From NCBI GenBank assembly GCA_006742785.1, contig AP019755.1:1488001-1552000 (forward strand): a DNA stretch of 64,000 bases, written 5' to 3'. Of the stretch, positions 24,850 to 39,351 are shown piece after piece. Made by a program: the position numbers and the translations under genes. The notes below the pieces were generated by a model. That model made no database searches. It worked only from the letters and a program-made list of their open reading frames with translations, and was not told the origin of the DNA. The stretch's first letter is position 1. Every line of letters begins with the position of its first letter. Source of the stretch: Nitrosomonas stercoris. GTDB taxonomy: Bacteria > Pseudomonadota > Gammaproteobacteria > Burkholderiales > Nitrosomonadaceae.

Positions 24850-26700
24850 TTAATTTTTCTTGCTACTTTTCTTCAGCATTTTGATGCTGCCAATAGGTAC
24901 ATGGGTAAGTTTACGATTGCCGTACATCAGGTTGACCATAGCGCGAGAAACAGTTACTGCGCTGAAAAGCGTGGTCAAAATACCCAAACATAGTACAACA
25001 GCAAATCCTTTGACAGGTCCACTACCAAACACCATCAGGCCAATACCGGCCAGCATGGTCGTCAGGTTGGTATCAATAATGGCATCCCAGGCACGGTCAT
25101 ATCCAGCGTGAATTGCGGCTTGAGGGGACGCGCCATGCCGAATTTCATCGCGAATTCGTTCATTAATCAGCACGTTAGCATCAATCGCCATCCCGACAGT
25201 TAACGCCATGCCCGCCATTCCTGGCAGCGTTAAAGTTGCTTGCAGAATCGAAAGCAGGCCGATAAGAAACAGCAGGTTAATGGCAAGTGCAATGGTGGAA
25301 ATCACGCCGATAGAAGAGTAATACACCATGATAAAGGCGGCTACACCTAAGAAGCCATACAATGTTGAGTTAAAGCCCTTGGTAATGTTCTCAGCTCCCA
25401 GACTCGGTCCAACGGTGCGTTCTTCAACAATTTCCATAGGGGCAGCCAGTGCACCTGCACGTAGTAGCAAGGCAACGTCACGCGCTTCAATGCTGCTCAT
25501 CTTGCCACTGATTTGAACACGTCCTCCGCCAATTTCTTCACGAATTACGGGTGCGGTAACCACTTCAGTCAGGTTCTTTTCCACCAACAGTATCGCCATA
25601 CGTTTACCGACGTTATTGCGGGTTAGCTGCTTGAAAATACGTGAGCCGTTGTTATCCAGTGTTAGGTGTACAGCTGGCTGATTATCTTGGTCAAAGCCAG
25701 GTTGCGCATCAGTAATACGGTCACCTGTCAGCAGAATTTGTTTTTTAACTAAAATAGGACCACTGCCACGTTCGGTAAACAGTTCTGTTCCAAGTGGAAC
25801 GGCACCGCGTAAGGCAGCATCAATATCACCTTTTTCATCCACCATCCGAACTTCCAATGTGGCAGTTCTACCCAAAATTTCCTTCGCTTTAGCAGTATCC
25901 TGCACACCAGGTAGTTGCACAATGACGCGATCTGCACCCGCCTGTTGAATAATGGGTTCTGCAACACCTAATTCGTTCACTCGATTGCGCAGGGTGGTGA
26001 TATTGCGCTGAACAGCGGAATTTTGCATCCCTATCAAAGCTTCCGGCTTGATAGAAATTACCAAGCGTGGCTCACCAGCGGAATTGTCTGGCTGGAAATC
26101 GAGATCCTCAAATGCTTTTTTGAATTCAGCAATTGCTCTTTCACGTGCCTGTCCATCGCGAAATTTAATGATGACTTTTGATCGCTCGCGACTAATACCT
26201 GCAGAAGGTATTCTTTTTTCACGTAAGGTACTACGCAGGTCGGCACTAAAACGATCCAGTGATTTGGTCAGTGCACCATCCATATCCACTTGCAACATGA
26301 AGTGGACGCCTCCGCGCAAATCCAATCCCAAATACATAGGAAGCGCACTGATATGGCGCATCCATTGCGGAGAGTTGGGCAGCAGGTTCAGTGCAACAAT
26401 ATAATCATTGCTGTCAATCTCGGCACTTAAAATATCTTTCGCTTTGATTTGGGTGTCTGTATCGGCAAACCGGATTTTGATTCCGGTTGCTTCTAATATG
26501 GTTCCGCTATATGGAATATTTTGCTGCTTGAGAGTTTGTTCTACGCGCTGCAGCAGTGCCGTGTCAGTGTGGGCACCAGCACGTAGTGGTGAGATTTGTA
26601 CTGCAGGAGATTCACCAAAAAAATTGGGTAAGGTGTAGAGCAATCCGAGCAGAATTGAAGCAGCAATAATAATATATTTCCAGAGAGGGTAGCGATTCAT
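24850..26700 (-). CDS. secD: protein translocase subunit SecD
   Basis: 616 residues, normal for SecD of proteobacteria. It has one N-terminal membrane helix (YIIIAASILLGLLYTLP), a large periplasmic region with the motif LGLDLRGGVHFMLQVDMDGA and AEPIIQQAGADRVIVQLPGV, and a C-terminal five-helix block with GMALTVGMAIDANVLINERI, which includes the Asp of the proton path. It acts with SecF and YajC at the Sec pore. It follows yajC by 83 bases. Confidence 0.97.
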   Translation of the reverse strand: MNRYPLWKYIIIAASILLGLLYTLPNFFGESPAVQISPLRAGAHTDTALLQRVEQTLKQQNIPYSGTILEATGIKIRFADTDTQIKAKDILSAEIDSNDYIVALNLLPNSPQWMRHISALPMYLGLDLRGGVHFMLQVDMDGALTKSLDRFSADLRSTLREKRIPSAGISRERSKVIIKFRDGQARERAIAEFKKAFEDLDFQPDNSAGEPRLVISIKPEALIGMQNSAVQRNITTLRNRVNELGVAEPIIQQAGADRVIVQLPGVQDTAKAKEILGRTATLEVRMVDEKGDIDAALRGAVPLGTELFTERGSGPILVKKQILLTGDRITDAQPGFDQDNQPAVHLTLDNNGSRIFKQLTRNNVGKRMAILLVEKNLTEVVTAPVIREEIGGGRVQISGKMSSIEARDVALLLRAGALAAPMEIVEERTVGPSLGAENITKGFNSTLYGFLGVAAFIMVYYSSIGVISTIALAINLLFLIGLLSILQATLTLPGMAGMALTVGMAIDANVLINERIRDEIRHGASPQAAIHAGYDRAWDAIIDTNLTTMLAGIGLMVFGSGPVKGFAVVLCLGILTTLFSAVTVSRAMVNLMYGNRKLTHVPIGSIKMLKKSSKKN

Positions 26701-26783
26701 GGTGGCTGGTTTCAGAAGAAAGGAGAATGTAGGAGATCGATTACAGTTTTAGTTGGCAACAAGTAGATCAATAACCTAGAACG

Positions 26784-27263
26784 TTAATTTTTCTCATTGT
26801 TTGGCTGTGTGGTTTCTGGTTTTTCTGCTTCGACTGCTTCTGTTTGATCAGCAGATTGATCAGCAGATTCAGTGTGATGTGATTCATTGGATTTATGCTT
26901 GTTATTTTTGAGGGGGCGATTGCCTTTGCTTGTTCCGATACTTTTTAGTGTGCCTTTCGGCAGTAGAGTTTGTACAGAGGTTTTCAATACAGTAATTTCA
27001 ACGTCTGTAGCAATTTCCATCGTGACGTAGTTATCACTAACATTCATGACGCGACCGAGCTCTCCGCCGGAGATAACAATTTCATCACCTCTGCGTAATT
27101 CGCTTTGCATTTGTTTTTGTTCTTTTGCACGTTTGGTTTGCGGACGAATCAGTAGCAGGTAAAAGATGACGATCAAACCAATCATGGGTAGAAAACTCAT
27201 CAAGGTGGGGTCGGCGGCAGCTGCGTCGTTGGCCGCTTGGGCAAAGGCTTCATTTATCAGCAT
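26784..27263 (-). CDS. yajC: preprotein translocase accessory protein YajC, extended tail
   Basis: YajC associates with SecDF-YidC in the inner membrane. The single membrane helix (FLPMIGLIVIFYLLLIRPQT, about 24-43) and the following RRGDEIVISGGELGRVMNVSDNYVTMEI match the family. At 159 residues it is longer than typical YajC (about 110). The extra C-terminal tail (about 105-159) is highly charged and repetitive, with SADQSADQTEAVEAEKPE, and probably disordered. It lies between tgt (64 bases) and secD (83 bases). Confidence 0.95.
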   Translation of the reverse strand: MLINEAFAQAANDAAAADPTLMSFLPMIGLIVIFYLLLIRPQTKRAKEQKQMQSELRRGDEIVISGGELGRVMNVSDNYVTMEIATDVEITVLKTSVQTLLPKGTLKSIGTSKGNRPLKNNKHKSNESHHTESADQSADQTEAVEAEKPETTQPNNEKN

Positions 27264-27327
27264 AAGGTCTTCTCCTTCAATTGGATATGAATGGGAATCA
27301 AAACGTGGTGTATTTTAGCACGAAGTA

Positions 27328-29450
<2,123 letters not shown>

Positions 29451-29567
29451 GTGGCGAATTATACCGGTGGTAAGGCGCTTTTCTATGTTTTTTGGAAGAT
29501 GACATTGTAGTTGCCGTCATCATATATTTTTGCAAGGAGTTTTTGAGTGACTGGGAGGGGAGGTTGT

Positions 29568-29573
29568 TATAAT
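29568..29573 (+). promoter_or_regulatory. candidate -10 box for leuS
   Basis: TATAAT 41 bases before the leuS ATG in the divergent queA-leuS gap. A weak TTGAGT at 29543-29548 is 19 bases upstream, a poor spacing, so only the -10 is offered. Confidence 0.35.
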
Positions 29574-29611
29574 TGATTTTTATTTTTAGCCCATTCAGAA
29601 AACTCCATTAA

Positions 29612-32733
<3,122 letters not shown>

Positions 32734-32748
32734 TTACGTGGCATACAT

Positions 32749-33816
32749 TTGAATTCACGTTCTGTTACAACACAAACCGACAAAACGATTGTCCCTTTGC
32801 AAGTTGTTCTGGGGGATGAGTTGCTATTGGTGATGGAAGCGGCCGATCAAATTCGAACGTATGCCAGAGCACAAGGTTATCTGGAACGTGAAATTTTTAC
32901 GGTTGAACAGCGATTTGAGTGGGGAGAGTTATTTCGCTGGACGCAGCAATCTTCCTTGTTTGGTGAACGGCGCATACTTGATTTACGTATTCCGACCGGA
33001 AAACCAGGTAAAGAAGGAGGAGCAGCCATAGAGCAACTGTGCCATGCCTTGCCGCGCGATACAGTCATAATTGTAACGTTACCGACAATTGATAAACGGG
33101 GGCGTGCAAGCAAGTGGTTCAAGGCTTTGGCAGATGCTGGTAAATTGACTGAAATCAAATCGATCAGGCGCGATCAATTACCTTTCTGGATCAAGCAACG
33201 GCTTGCATTGCAGCAACAAACAGTAGATCAGGAAACGTTGCAGTTTCTGGCAGATAAGGTGGAAGGCAATTTATTGGCAGCGCATCAGGAAATAAGTAAA
33301 TTAAGGTTGCTGTATCCATCTGGTCAATTGACTTTTGAACAAATCAGACTCGCTGTATGGGACGTGACGCGTTTTGATGTATTGCAGTTGGCTGAAGCCA
33401 TGTTGGCAGCTGATAAGGTGCGATATAGTCGTATTCTGGAGGGATTGCAAGGGGAGGGTGTGGCACCCCAATTAATTCTTGCAATATTATCCGAGCAGAT
33501 GCGCTTGTTACTGAAAATTCACTTTGCCAAAAATAATAGAAAAGGTATGTCTCTAGAGCAAGCTATGACGGCATTACATATCTGGCCTTCCAGACAGAGA
33601 TTGGTTGCAAGCGCTTTTCAGCGCATATCTTACGAAAGATTAGTGCAGGCTTTATTGCAGGCAGCAGCGATTGATCGCATGATTAAAGGAGTGGCAGCAG
33701 GCAATATCTGGGAAGAATTGTTGAGCCTCGGTATGTGTTTCGTGCGGAATGGTAATTGTGTCAAGCTAGCTACAAGCAACAATTTTTTATCTACGGTTAA
33801 TTATCAAAAACAATGA
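32749..33816 (+). CDS. holA: DNA polymerase III delta subunit
   Basis: HolA opens the sliding clamp in the clamp loader. It has 355 residues: PLQVVLGDELLLVMEAADQI and REIFTVEQRFEWGELF at the N-terminus, then SLFGERRILDLRIPTGKPGK and the helical collar KVEGNLLAAHQEISKLRLL. The only start I can find after the in-frame TAA is a TTG at 32749, unusual but supported by the lack of other starts before the conserved N-terminus. There is no clear ribosome binding site before it, so coupling with lptE is possible. The osmC-like gene overlaps its stop by four bases. Confidence 0.92.
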   Translation: MNSRSVTTQTDKTIVPLQVVLGDELLLVMEAADQIRTYARAQGYLEREIFTVEQRFEWGELFRWTQQSSLFGERRILDLRIPTGKPGKEGGAAIEQLCHALPRDTVIIVTLPTIDKRGRASKWFKALADAGKLTEIKSIRRDQLPFWIKQRLALQQQTVDQETLQFLADKVEGNLLAAHQEISKLRLLYPSGQLTFEQIRLAVWDVTRFDVLQLAEAMLAADKVRYSRILEGLQGEGVAPQLILAILSEQMRLLLKIHFAKNNRKGMSLEQAMTALHIWPSRQRLVASAFQRISYERLVQALLQAAAIDRMIKGVAAGNIWEELLSLGMCFVRNGNCVKLATSNNFLSTVNYQKQ

Positions 33817-34232
33817 AAGCTAGGATTACGTGGCAGGAAGGGGTCTGTTTTATCGGGCAAACCGAAAGTGGACATACTGTGACCATGGATGGTGCGCCAG
33901 AAGCAGGTGGAGAAAACAAAGGCGCGCGTCCCATGGAAATGATGTTGTTAGGAATGGGGGGGTGTACTTCTTTTGATGTTATTTATATTTTGCGTAAAGG
34001 ACGTCAGGAGGTAACTGATTGTCAGGTGGAAATAACCGCTCAGCGAGCGACGCGAGTACCAAAAGTATTTACGAATATTCATTTGCATTTTGTGATTTCT
34101 GGAAGAAGTTTGGATCATAAACTAGTCGGGCGAGCGATTAATTTATCAGCTGAAAAATATTGTTCTGCTTCGATGATGTTGAGAACGACGGTAAACATTA
34201 CACATGATTTTGAAATACAGGAAATTGCGTAG
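33813..34232 (+). CDS. OsmC/Ohr-family peroxiredoxin-like protein
   Basis: A 139-residue OsmC-family protein of the YhfA type. The two family cysteines are present, in LGMGGCTSFDVIYILRKGR (mid-protein) and LSAEKYCSASMML (near the C-terminus). They can reduce organic hydroperoxides in this family, though YhfA-type proteins have no proven substrate. It starts inside the holA stop (ATGA), so it is cotranscribed with leuS-lptE-holA. Cytosolic. Confidence 0.88.
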   Translation: MKARITWQEGVCFIGQTESGHTVTMDGAPEAGGENKGARPMEMMLLGMGGCTSFDVIYILRKGRQEVTDCQVEITAQRATRVPKVFTNIHLHFVISGRSLDHKLVGRAINLSAEKYCSASMMLRTTVNITHDFEIQEIA

Positions 34233-34423
34233 TATTTTATTTTTTCCAAGTTTTCAATAAGTTCCGGGACAGCTGTAAAAGCAGGCCACAAGCAGTTTAT
34301 AAATTTCTGGACAATGAAATTTTATTCTGATAATAATAGAGAGCACTGGCTTTCTATTTAGAAAATCAGGCAGTAAATGTAAAGAAAATTATGTATTTTA
34401 AATTTCTATAGGGAGACAAGAAA

Positions 34424-34627
34424 ATGAAAGTTTCACATATACTGGTTGCTGCATTTGCCGCTGCTACTTTAACTGGTCTGGCTGGATGTGGTATTGATAC
34501 GGATAAACCTGGTAACTATCCTCCAAGTATGAATTTGGAGCGCGATTCCATGCCTGATAATGTGGATAAAGCAGAAGCAGCAGGTCAAAAAGGCGCAAGT
34601 GAGGCAGGACAAGGCGAAAATAACTGA
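34424..34627 (+). CDS. small predicted lipoprotein
   Basis: 67 residues. A classic lipoprotein signal ends at Cys22 (ATLTGLAGC), then a short hydrophilic tail with GIDTDKPGNYPPSMN and Ala/Gly/Glu-rich C-terminus. The ribosome binding site GGGAG precedes the ATG by about nine bases. A strong terminator lies 26 bases after the stop, which supports a real, separately expressed gene. Small lipoproteins of this style are common in betaproteobacteria; I do not recognise a named family. Confidence 0.75.
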   Translation: MKVSHILVAAFAAATLTGLAGCGIDTDKPGNYPPSMNLERDSMPDNVDKAEAAGQKGASEAGQGENN

Positions 34628-34652
34628 GGAGCGCTGTGATTCAAATTTTTTA

Positions 34653-34677
34653 ACCGCCCTTTTGGGCGGTTTTTTTA
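34653..34677 (+). terminator. Rho-independent terminator after the small lipoprotein gene
   Basis: A stem of ACCGCCC with GGGCGGT around a TTTT loop (34653-34670), followed at once by seven T. It is the clearest intrinsic terminator in the window and faces rightward. It also blocks readthrough towards the GGDEF-EAL gene on the other strand. Confidence 0.9.
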
Positions 34678-34702
34678 TGAATGCTGTAAATATCAATTAT
34701 TA

Positions 34703-37666
34703 TTAAGTGGTGCTGGTTTCATCTTTGGGAAAGAGCTCATCTGCCAGGATTGGAGAGCCAATATAGTAACCTTGCGCGAAATCAACTTCCATTCGGTTAA
34801 GGATGGCTAATATTTCTTTGTTTTCGACAAATTCTGCCGTAATTTTCTTGCCAAATCCTTTTGCCACGCTGCATAACGCGCTGACCAGTATCTGATCATC
34901 AGGATTACTTGCCAGATTGCGTATAAATGAGCCATCAATTTTGACGGCATCGACCGGCAATTCACGCAAATAATAAAAAGAGGAAAATCCCACGCCAAAA
35001 TCATCCAGTACAAAGCCACATCCGAGCCGTTTAAGATCCTGCAGTAGGCTGCGTGTTCCAGGTAGGTTATCTAGTGCTGCTGTTTCGGTGATTTCGAACA
35101 TCAGCAAATTTGGATTTACATTGTTGGTTGATAGCGCTTGGCTGATAGTGGGTAAGAGCTCTGGATCATTAAAAGCATGTGCTGACAAATTGATTGACAA
35201 TCCAATTTGCCTATCTGCTGTTTGGTTGATTCTGGCTGCCAGCGCGATTGCTTTATGCAATACTAGATGATCGATTTTATGGATGAGTCCAGTATGCTCA
35301 GCCGCACGAATGAATGCGCCAGGTAGGTGGATGGTGCCATCTCGATCCAACATACGTAGTAGCACTTCGTAATGATGGGTAATTCCATCGCGCAGGGTTT
35401 GAATCGGTTGCAGATAGAGCAGATAGCGATCATGTGTGTTGGCATATTCAATTCTTTCTTTCCAATATACCAATGTGCGGACACGTTCGCGCGATTGATC
35501 TTCTCTGGAAAACAGATACCAGGTGCCACGTCCTGTTTCTTTGGCCTGATACATAGCTAGATCTGCTGTGGCCAGCAAATCAGGCACATTGTTACCGTGT
35601 TCTGGAAAGATAGCGATACCAATACTGGCTGAAATACTGTGTGTTCTACCGTTAATCGTCAGCTGTGTTTCGTTGAGCCGTGCCAGTATTTTTTTAGCAA
35701 CCTCAATGGCGGCTGCGGGAGAAATTTCAGGCAAGATAATGGCAAACTCATCTCCTCCCAGGCGAGCAGCAATGTCAGCTGTGCGAATGGTGCGAGACAA
35801 CATATCAGCGACCATTTTCAGCATGGCATCCCCTGCCTGGTGGCCACTGGTGTCATTGACAAATTTAAAGCGATCGAGATCGAAGAACAACAGTGCGCCA
35901 GGATGTTGATATCTTTCTGCCCAGCCTAGAATTTGTTCCAGTTCTTCGCTAAAACGACGACGATTATACAGATTGGTAAGCGGATCATGATCAGCCAGCC
36001 ATGCCAGATGGCCTTCTACTCGCTTGTATTCTGTGATGTCGAGGCCAACTGATAAGATAACTGAAGTGTCATCCTGAGATTGCCAGGTCAGGCGTGAATG
36101 CAGCCAGGCAATGTTGCGTTTTGAATCATCTTTACATAGCACGATTGCTTCGTGCCGTAGTTGCTCCCGATCTCCTTTACGGATCTCCCGCAAATAAGTG
36201 TCTAGATTATATTGTTCGCTGTCTGGCGCCAATAATTCTGTAAAGTATTTGTTTTGTAGTTCCTTTTCACTATAGTGAGTCAGCATTTCACCATAAGTGT
36301 TGGTCATGACTATTTTTCCATGTGCATCTTGTGTCAGCACGATAACTTGTGCAGTATCCAGCAAATTTTCAATGAAATCTTTTTCCTTGCTAAGTTCATC
36401 ATGCTGCTGGATTAACATCTGTGTACGGTATGCGATTTTCTCTTCCAGTTTTTCAAGCTTATGTGAAAGGGTTAGTGAGGCATCGTGCAGCAGATCGATT
36501 TCATCGCTAAGCGGACGTTTGCGCCAGCGTGTGGTAAGAGATTTGCGAAAACCATCGAATCCGCCACCTGCAAGCAATGGTAGTAGTGATACGATATGTT
36601 TGAGGCGTGATAAAGGTCTGGAGATGATATAAAACAAAATACTGCCAGATAGTATCGTTCCGATTAGCCCAATAATAACAATACGCTGAATGGAGGTCTG
36701 TATAGCTTGAATGGTATCCGTTATTTCAGTAATGATAACCAGCTGACCTTGATCAGGTATGCGGATGCCGTGCAGAGGGAGTAACTTGATCTGGTAGTGG
36801 CGTTTGTCCCATTCGAATTGAATACCTTGCTCTATTTTTGCGAGGTTTGGATGATTTTTAGCTGTTTCTTTTAAAAGAGTGAGATTTTTGCCACTGTTGG
36901 TTAAGGCTGTAATACAGACATTCCATTCATCTATGCCCATAAGGGCACTACCATCACATGAATAGGTATTGTGCGCGTCGTTGATGGTATGGCCAATAAA
37001 TAATCCGATGTCGGAACCAGATGTACGCTTGAAATTCAGAAAAACATCAACCAAGGATGAGCCGATTGCGATAGCTCCAGCGCGTGATCCTTCAATCAGT
37101 AATGGCTCGATAATGTATTGAACGCAACTTTCTACGCACACCATAAGTGTAGCTGGTTGTTCTCGTGTGTTAACCTCTTGGATATGCTCGAGAATCAAAT
37201 TATCGCGATAGCTGTCTGTTTCGAAATTTCCCCAGCGTGCAAGTAATGATCCAGAATTGTTATAGAAACGAATATCTTCAATGTCACTTTGGATCTGGAA
37301 TAGTGTCCAGTAGTGCTCAAAGGTGCTATATATTGCTTGCGAGCTGTCGGCCAGTAAGCTGTCTTTCATGCCTTTCAGATAGGGAAGAATTCTGACCAAT
37401 CCGTGTAGATTTTCAGAATTACGCCCAATCAGACTTTCTATTTCCCGAGTGTAGCGCTGGTATTGTGTATTTCTTTGCTGTTCAATACTTGTCATCAAAC
37501 TGTTGTAGTTAATCATACTGAATATTGTGATAACAAGTAGCAAGATCAGACTACTGAGTAAGGCGATCTTCCAGCTGAGCCCAATAAATATCCGGGAAGA
37601 TTTGTGACTGGTGTTTTTGAAATCAGCCGGTTCTTTAGAGGTGACAGGCTTTATTTGGTTTTGCAT
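34703..37666 (-). CDS. membrane PAS-GGDEF-EAL cyclic di-GMP protein
   Basis: 987 residues. TM1 is at about 33-53 and TM2 at about 330-350, bounding a large periplasmic sensor. Then come a HAMP-like linker, a coiled coil (about 400-430) and a PAS domain (about 432-540, HGKIVMTNTYGEML). The GGDEF domain (about 565-725) has an intact GGDEF near 639 with RTAD five residues before it, an RxxD inhibitory site. In the EAL domain (about 735-980) the signature reads EVL in YEVLLRM, which keeps the metal-binding Glu. The other catalytic residues are visible in SINLSAHAF, MFEITETAAL, VLDDFGVGFSSF, AVKIDGSF, ITAEFVENKEI and FAQGYYIGSPI. Both activities could be intact. Its start overlaps the porin stop (TAATG). 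Confidence 0.92.
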   Translation of the reverse strand: MQNQIKPVTSKEPADFKNTSHKSSRIFIGLSWKIALLSSLILLLVITIFSMINYNSLMTSIEQQRNTQYQRYTREIESLIGRNSENLHGLVRILPYLKGMKDSLLADSSQAIYSTFEHYWTLFQIQSDIEDIRFYNNSGSLLARWGNFETDSYRDNLILEHIQEVNTREQPATLMVCVESCVQYIIEPLLIEGSRAGAIAIGSSLVDVFLNFKRTSGSDIGLFIGHTINDAHNTYSCDGSALMGIDEWNVCITALTNSGKNLTLLKETAKNHPNLAKIEQGIQFEWDKRHYQIKLLPLHGIRIPDQGQLVIITEITDTIQAIQTSIQRIVIIGLIGTILSGSILFYIISRPLSRLKHIVSLLPLLAGGGFDGFRKSLTTRWRKRPLSDEIDLLHDASLTLSHKLEKLEEKIAYRTQMLIQQHDELSKEKDFIENLLDTAQVIVLTQDAHGKIVMTNTYGEMLTHYSEKELQNKYFTELLAPDSEQYNLDTYLREIRKGDREQLRHEAIVLCKDDSKRNIAWLHSRLTWQSQDDTSVILSVGLDITEYKRVEGHLAWLADHDPLTNLYNRRRFSEELEQILGWAERYQHPGALLFFDLDRFKFVNDTSGHQAGDAMLKMVADMLSRTIRTADIAARLGGDEFAIILPEISPAAAIEVAKKILARLNETQLTINGRTHSISASIGIAIFPEHGNNVPDLLATADLAMYQAKETGRGTWYLFSREDQSRERVRTLVYWKERIEYANTHDRYLLYLQPIQTLRDGITHHYEVLLRMLDRDGTIHLPGAFIRAAEHTGLIHKIDHLVLHKAIALAARINQTADRQIGLSINLSAHAFNDPELLPTISQALSTNNVNPNLLMFEITETAALDNLPGTRSLLQDLKRLGCGFVLDDFGVGFSSFYYLRELPVDAVKIDGSFIRNLASNPDDQILVSALCSVAKGFGKKITAEFVENKEILAILNRMEVDFAQGYYIGSPILADELFPKDETSTT

Positions 37667-38889
37667 TAGAACCGATAGGAAATTTGTGCTGCGAACAGAT
37701 TCCAGTTTCGCTTGGTACGAGTAATATCAGGGTTGTCTAATGGAGAAAGCCAGGCGGTTCCATGGACTCGATGATATTCGGTGCTGAGCATAATAGCAGG
37801 TGTGATATTCCAGCGTAATCCTATTGTTAAGTCTTTAGCATATTGACTATGTGCTGGTTGCGAATAACCGGTGTGAGCTGCAAATTTTTTACCATTGCGA
37901 TCTTTTCTGTTGGCAAATAGCAAATCATAACGCAGTACGGCCTCCCAGTTGGCTGGGAAGCGATATATTCCTTGTAGGTAGAAACTTTCTCCAGTTGTGC
38001 TTTTATCGAATTGAGGCAGTCCGAAACCGTGACGACGCGTATAACGCAATGCATATTCTGACGTTACACTCCAATGTTCAGCGTTATATTGTGCTGAGAA
38101 GATTAAAGGAGAAAATTTAAATGAACCTGATTCTAGAATATCATTTTGTCCAGGATTGTAACCGACGTTAAGCTGTGTACTGCTAATAGCCAAGCGGAAT
38201 CGTCCATCGGGTAATTCGTAAAGAATACGCCCCAGATATGATAGTCTAGGTCTGAGTTTGCCAGGGTATTGTGTTGATCCAAGGATAGAGACATCAGTAT
38301 TAGAATCATCAACCTGTGGGAACCCTGTTCCAAGCTGAATAGAAACATTTCCCCAATCAGTACGGGATTCTCCGTAAAAATGTACGCTATCTGAAGCAAG
38401 CGCCAGATTACGGGTTCGATCAAAATAGATAGATTGAGGAAGTAGTATGCTTGGGCGTGTAAAAGGGACATCACGCGTATCATTGTAAAAACCAAGCGGG
38501 TTTTTCATTCTACCTAGGCGAATACCGAACTCTCCGCTAGGAGTATTGATGAGATTATAGTCGAGAAAGCCAAAGTCAATGTGAATGCCGCCACCTCCCT
38601 TTCCTGCTCGACGATGAAGAAGTTGTCCAGAAAATTGTAATTTGGGTAATGGGCGTAAAGAGGCGGTTAAACCAATCTCTCTGAAGTCCAGGCTGCCTGA
38701 ATTATTGCTATGGCCAAATACATTATTTTTGGTTGTCTTGATATAACCTTGACTCAAGAATCCGTGTACTTGTAGCTGCTGCTTTGTTTGAATTTCTTGT
38801 TCGTGAGCAAAGCCTGAATAAGCAAGCAAGAACAATGATAGTCCTGCGATCCTTGAGAAGATATGGATAGATAATTTTCTACTATTCAT
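37666..38889 (-). CDS. porin-like outer membrane protein
   Basis: 407 residues from the chosen start. A signal peptide (FSRIAGLSLFLLAYSGFA) is followed by beta-barrel-like sequence with aromatic strand ends, such as LDFREIGLTASLRPLPKLQ, FGIRLGRMKNPLGFYND and a final Phe in NLFAAQISYRF. Such proteins resemble the DcaP/OprP-like porins. I chose ATG 38889 over one at 38931 because it gives a clean signal peptide and overlaps the stop of the upstream PstS-like gene (ATGAATAG), a sign of coupling. The stop overlaps the start of the GGDEF-EAL gene. Confidence 0.8.
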   Translation of the reverse strand: MNSRKLSIHIFSRIAGLSLFLLAYSGFAHEQEIQTKQQLQVHGFLSQGYIKTTKNNVFGHSNNSGSLDFREIGLTASLRPLPKLQFSGQLLHRRAGKGGGGIHIDFGFLDYNLINTPSGEFGIRLGRMKNPLGFYNDTRDVPFTRPSILLPQSIYFDRTRNLALASDSVHFYGESRTDWGNVSIQLGTGFPQVDDSNTDVSILGSTQYPGKLRPRLSYLGRILYELPDGRFRLAISSTQLNVGYNPGQNDILESGSFKFSPLIFSAQYNAEHWSVTSEYALRYTRRHGFGLPQFDKSTTGESFYLQGIYRFPANWEAVLRYDLLFANRKDRNGKKFAAHTGYSQPAHSQYAKDLTIGLRWNITPAIMLSTEYHRVHGTAWLSPLDNPDITRTKRNWNLFAAQISYRF

Positions 38890-39333
38890 CGATATGAACA
38901 ATTTTGACGCTGCCATCAACCTTGGCCTCACTTAAATAGCCAATTGCCCCCGGAGTAGTGGCGACTTTAGTGCGCATTTCCTCTTCGGAACGTACAGTGA
39001 ACGGCGCTTGCCCTGTTCCTGAGTATACTAAACGATCCCATATAGAACGGAGTTGGTAAGGGAAAACATTAAGTTTTTTTTGGCGAATTTGCTATGTAAT
39101 GGAATATTGTCGGATAGTACAAAGACTTGGATGGGCACACCATTTTGCCAGGTTCTAAGCCGCATGCTGAAAACCGAGCGCAACAAATTTCTGGATAGAT
39201 TTATATTTGTGTCGGGATGGGTGATGATCTCAACGGTCGTATCAGAGGATAGCGCATTACTCATACATAGAAATGTAGTTAGTAATGCAGGGAAAAAGAT
39301 CCTTTGGAGAAAGTGAGTGAGAAATCCCGTCAC
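38882..39333 (-). pseudogene. PstS-like periplasmic binding protein, frameshifted in an A8 run
   Basis: The N-terminus (from a GTG at 39333) is a signal peptide, FFPALLTTFLCMSNALS, then TTVEIITHPDTNINLSRNLL and SVFSMRLRTWQNGVPIQVFV, the small PstS-like (PBP-like) phosphate-binding fold. After FAKK the frame breaks at an A8 tract on the coding strand (39074-39081). In the other frame the protein continues NVFPYQLRSIWDRLVYSGTG and ends EAKVDGSVKIVHIDE at 38882. One more A would restore a 150-residue product. The tract suggests a recent loss, phase variation or a sequencing error. Its stop overlaps the porin start. Confidence 0.8.
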
Positions 39334-39351
39334 AATGATAGCTGTTGTTAA

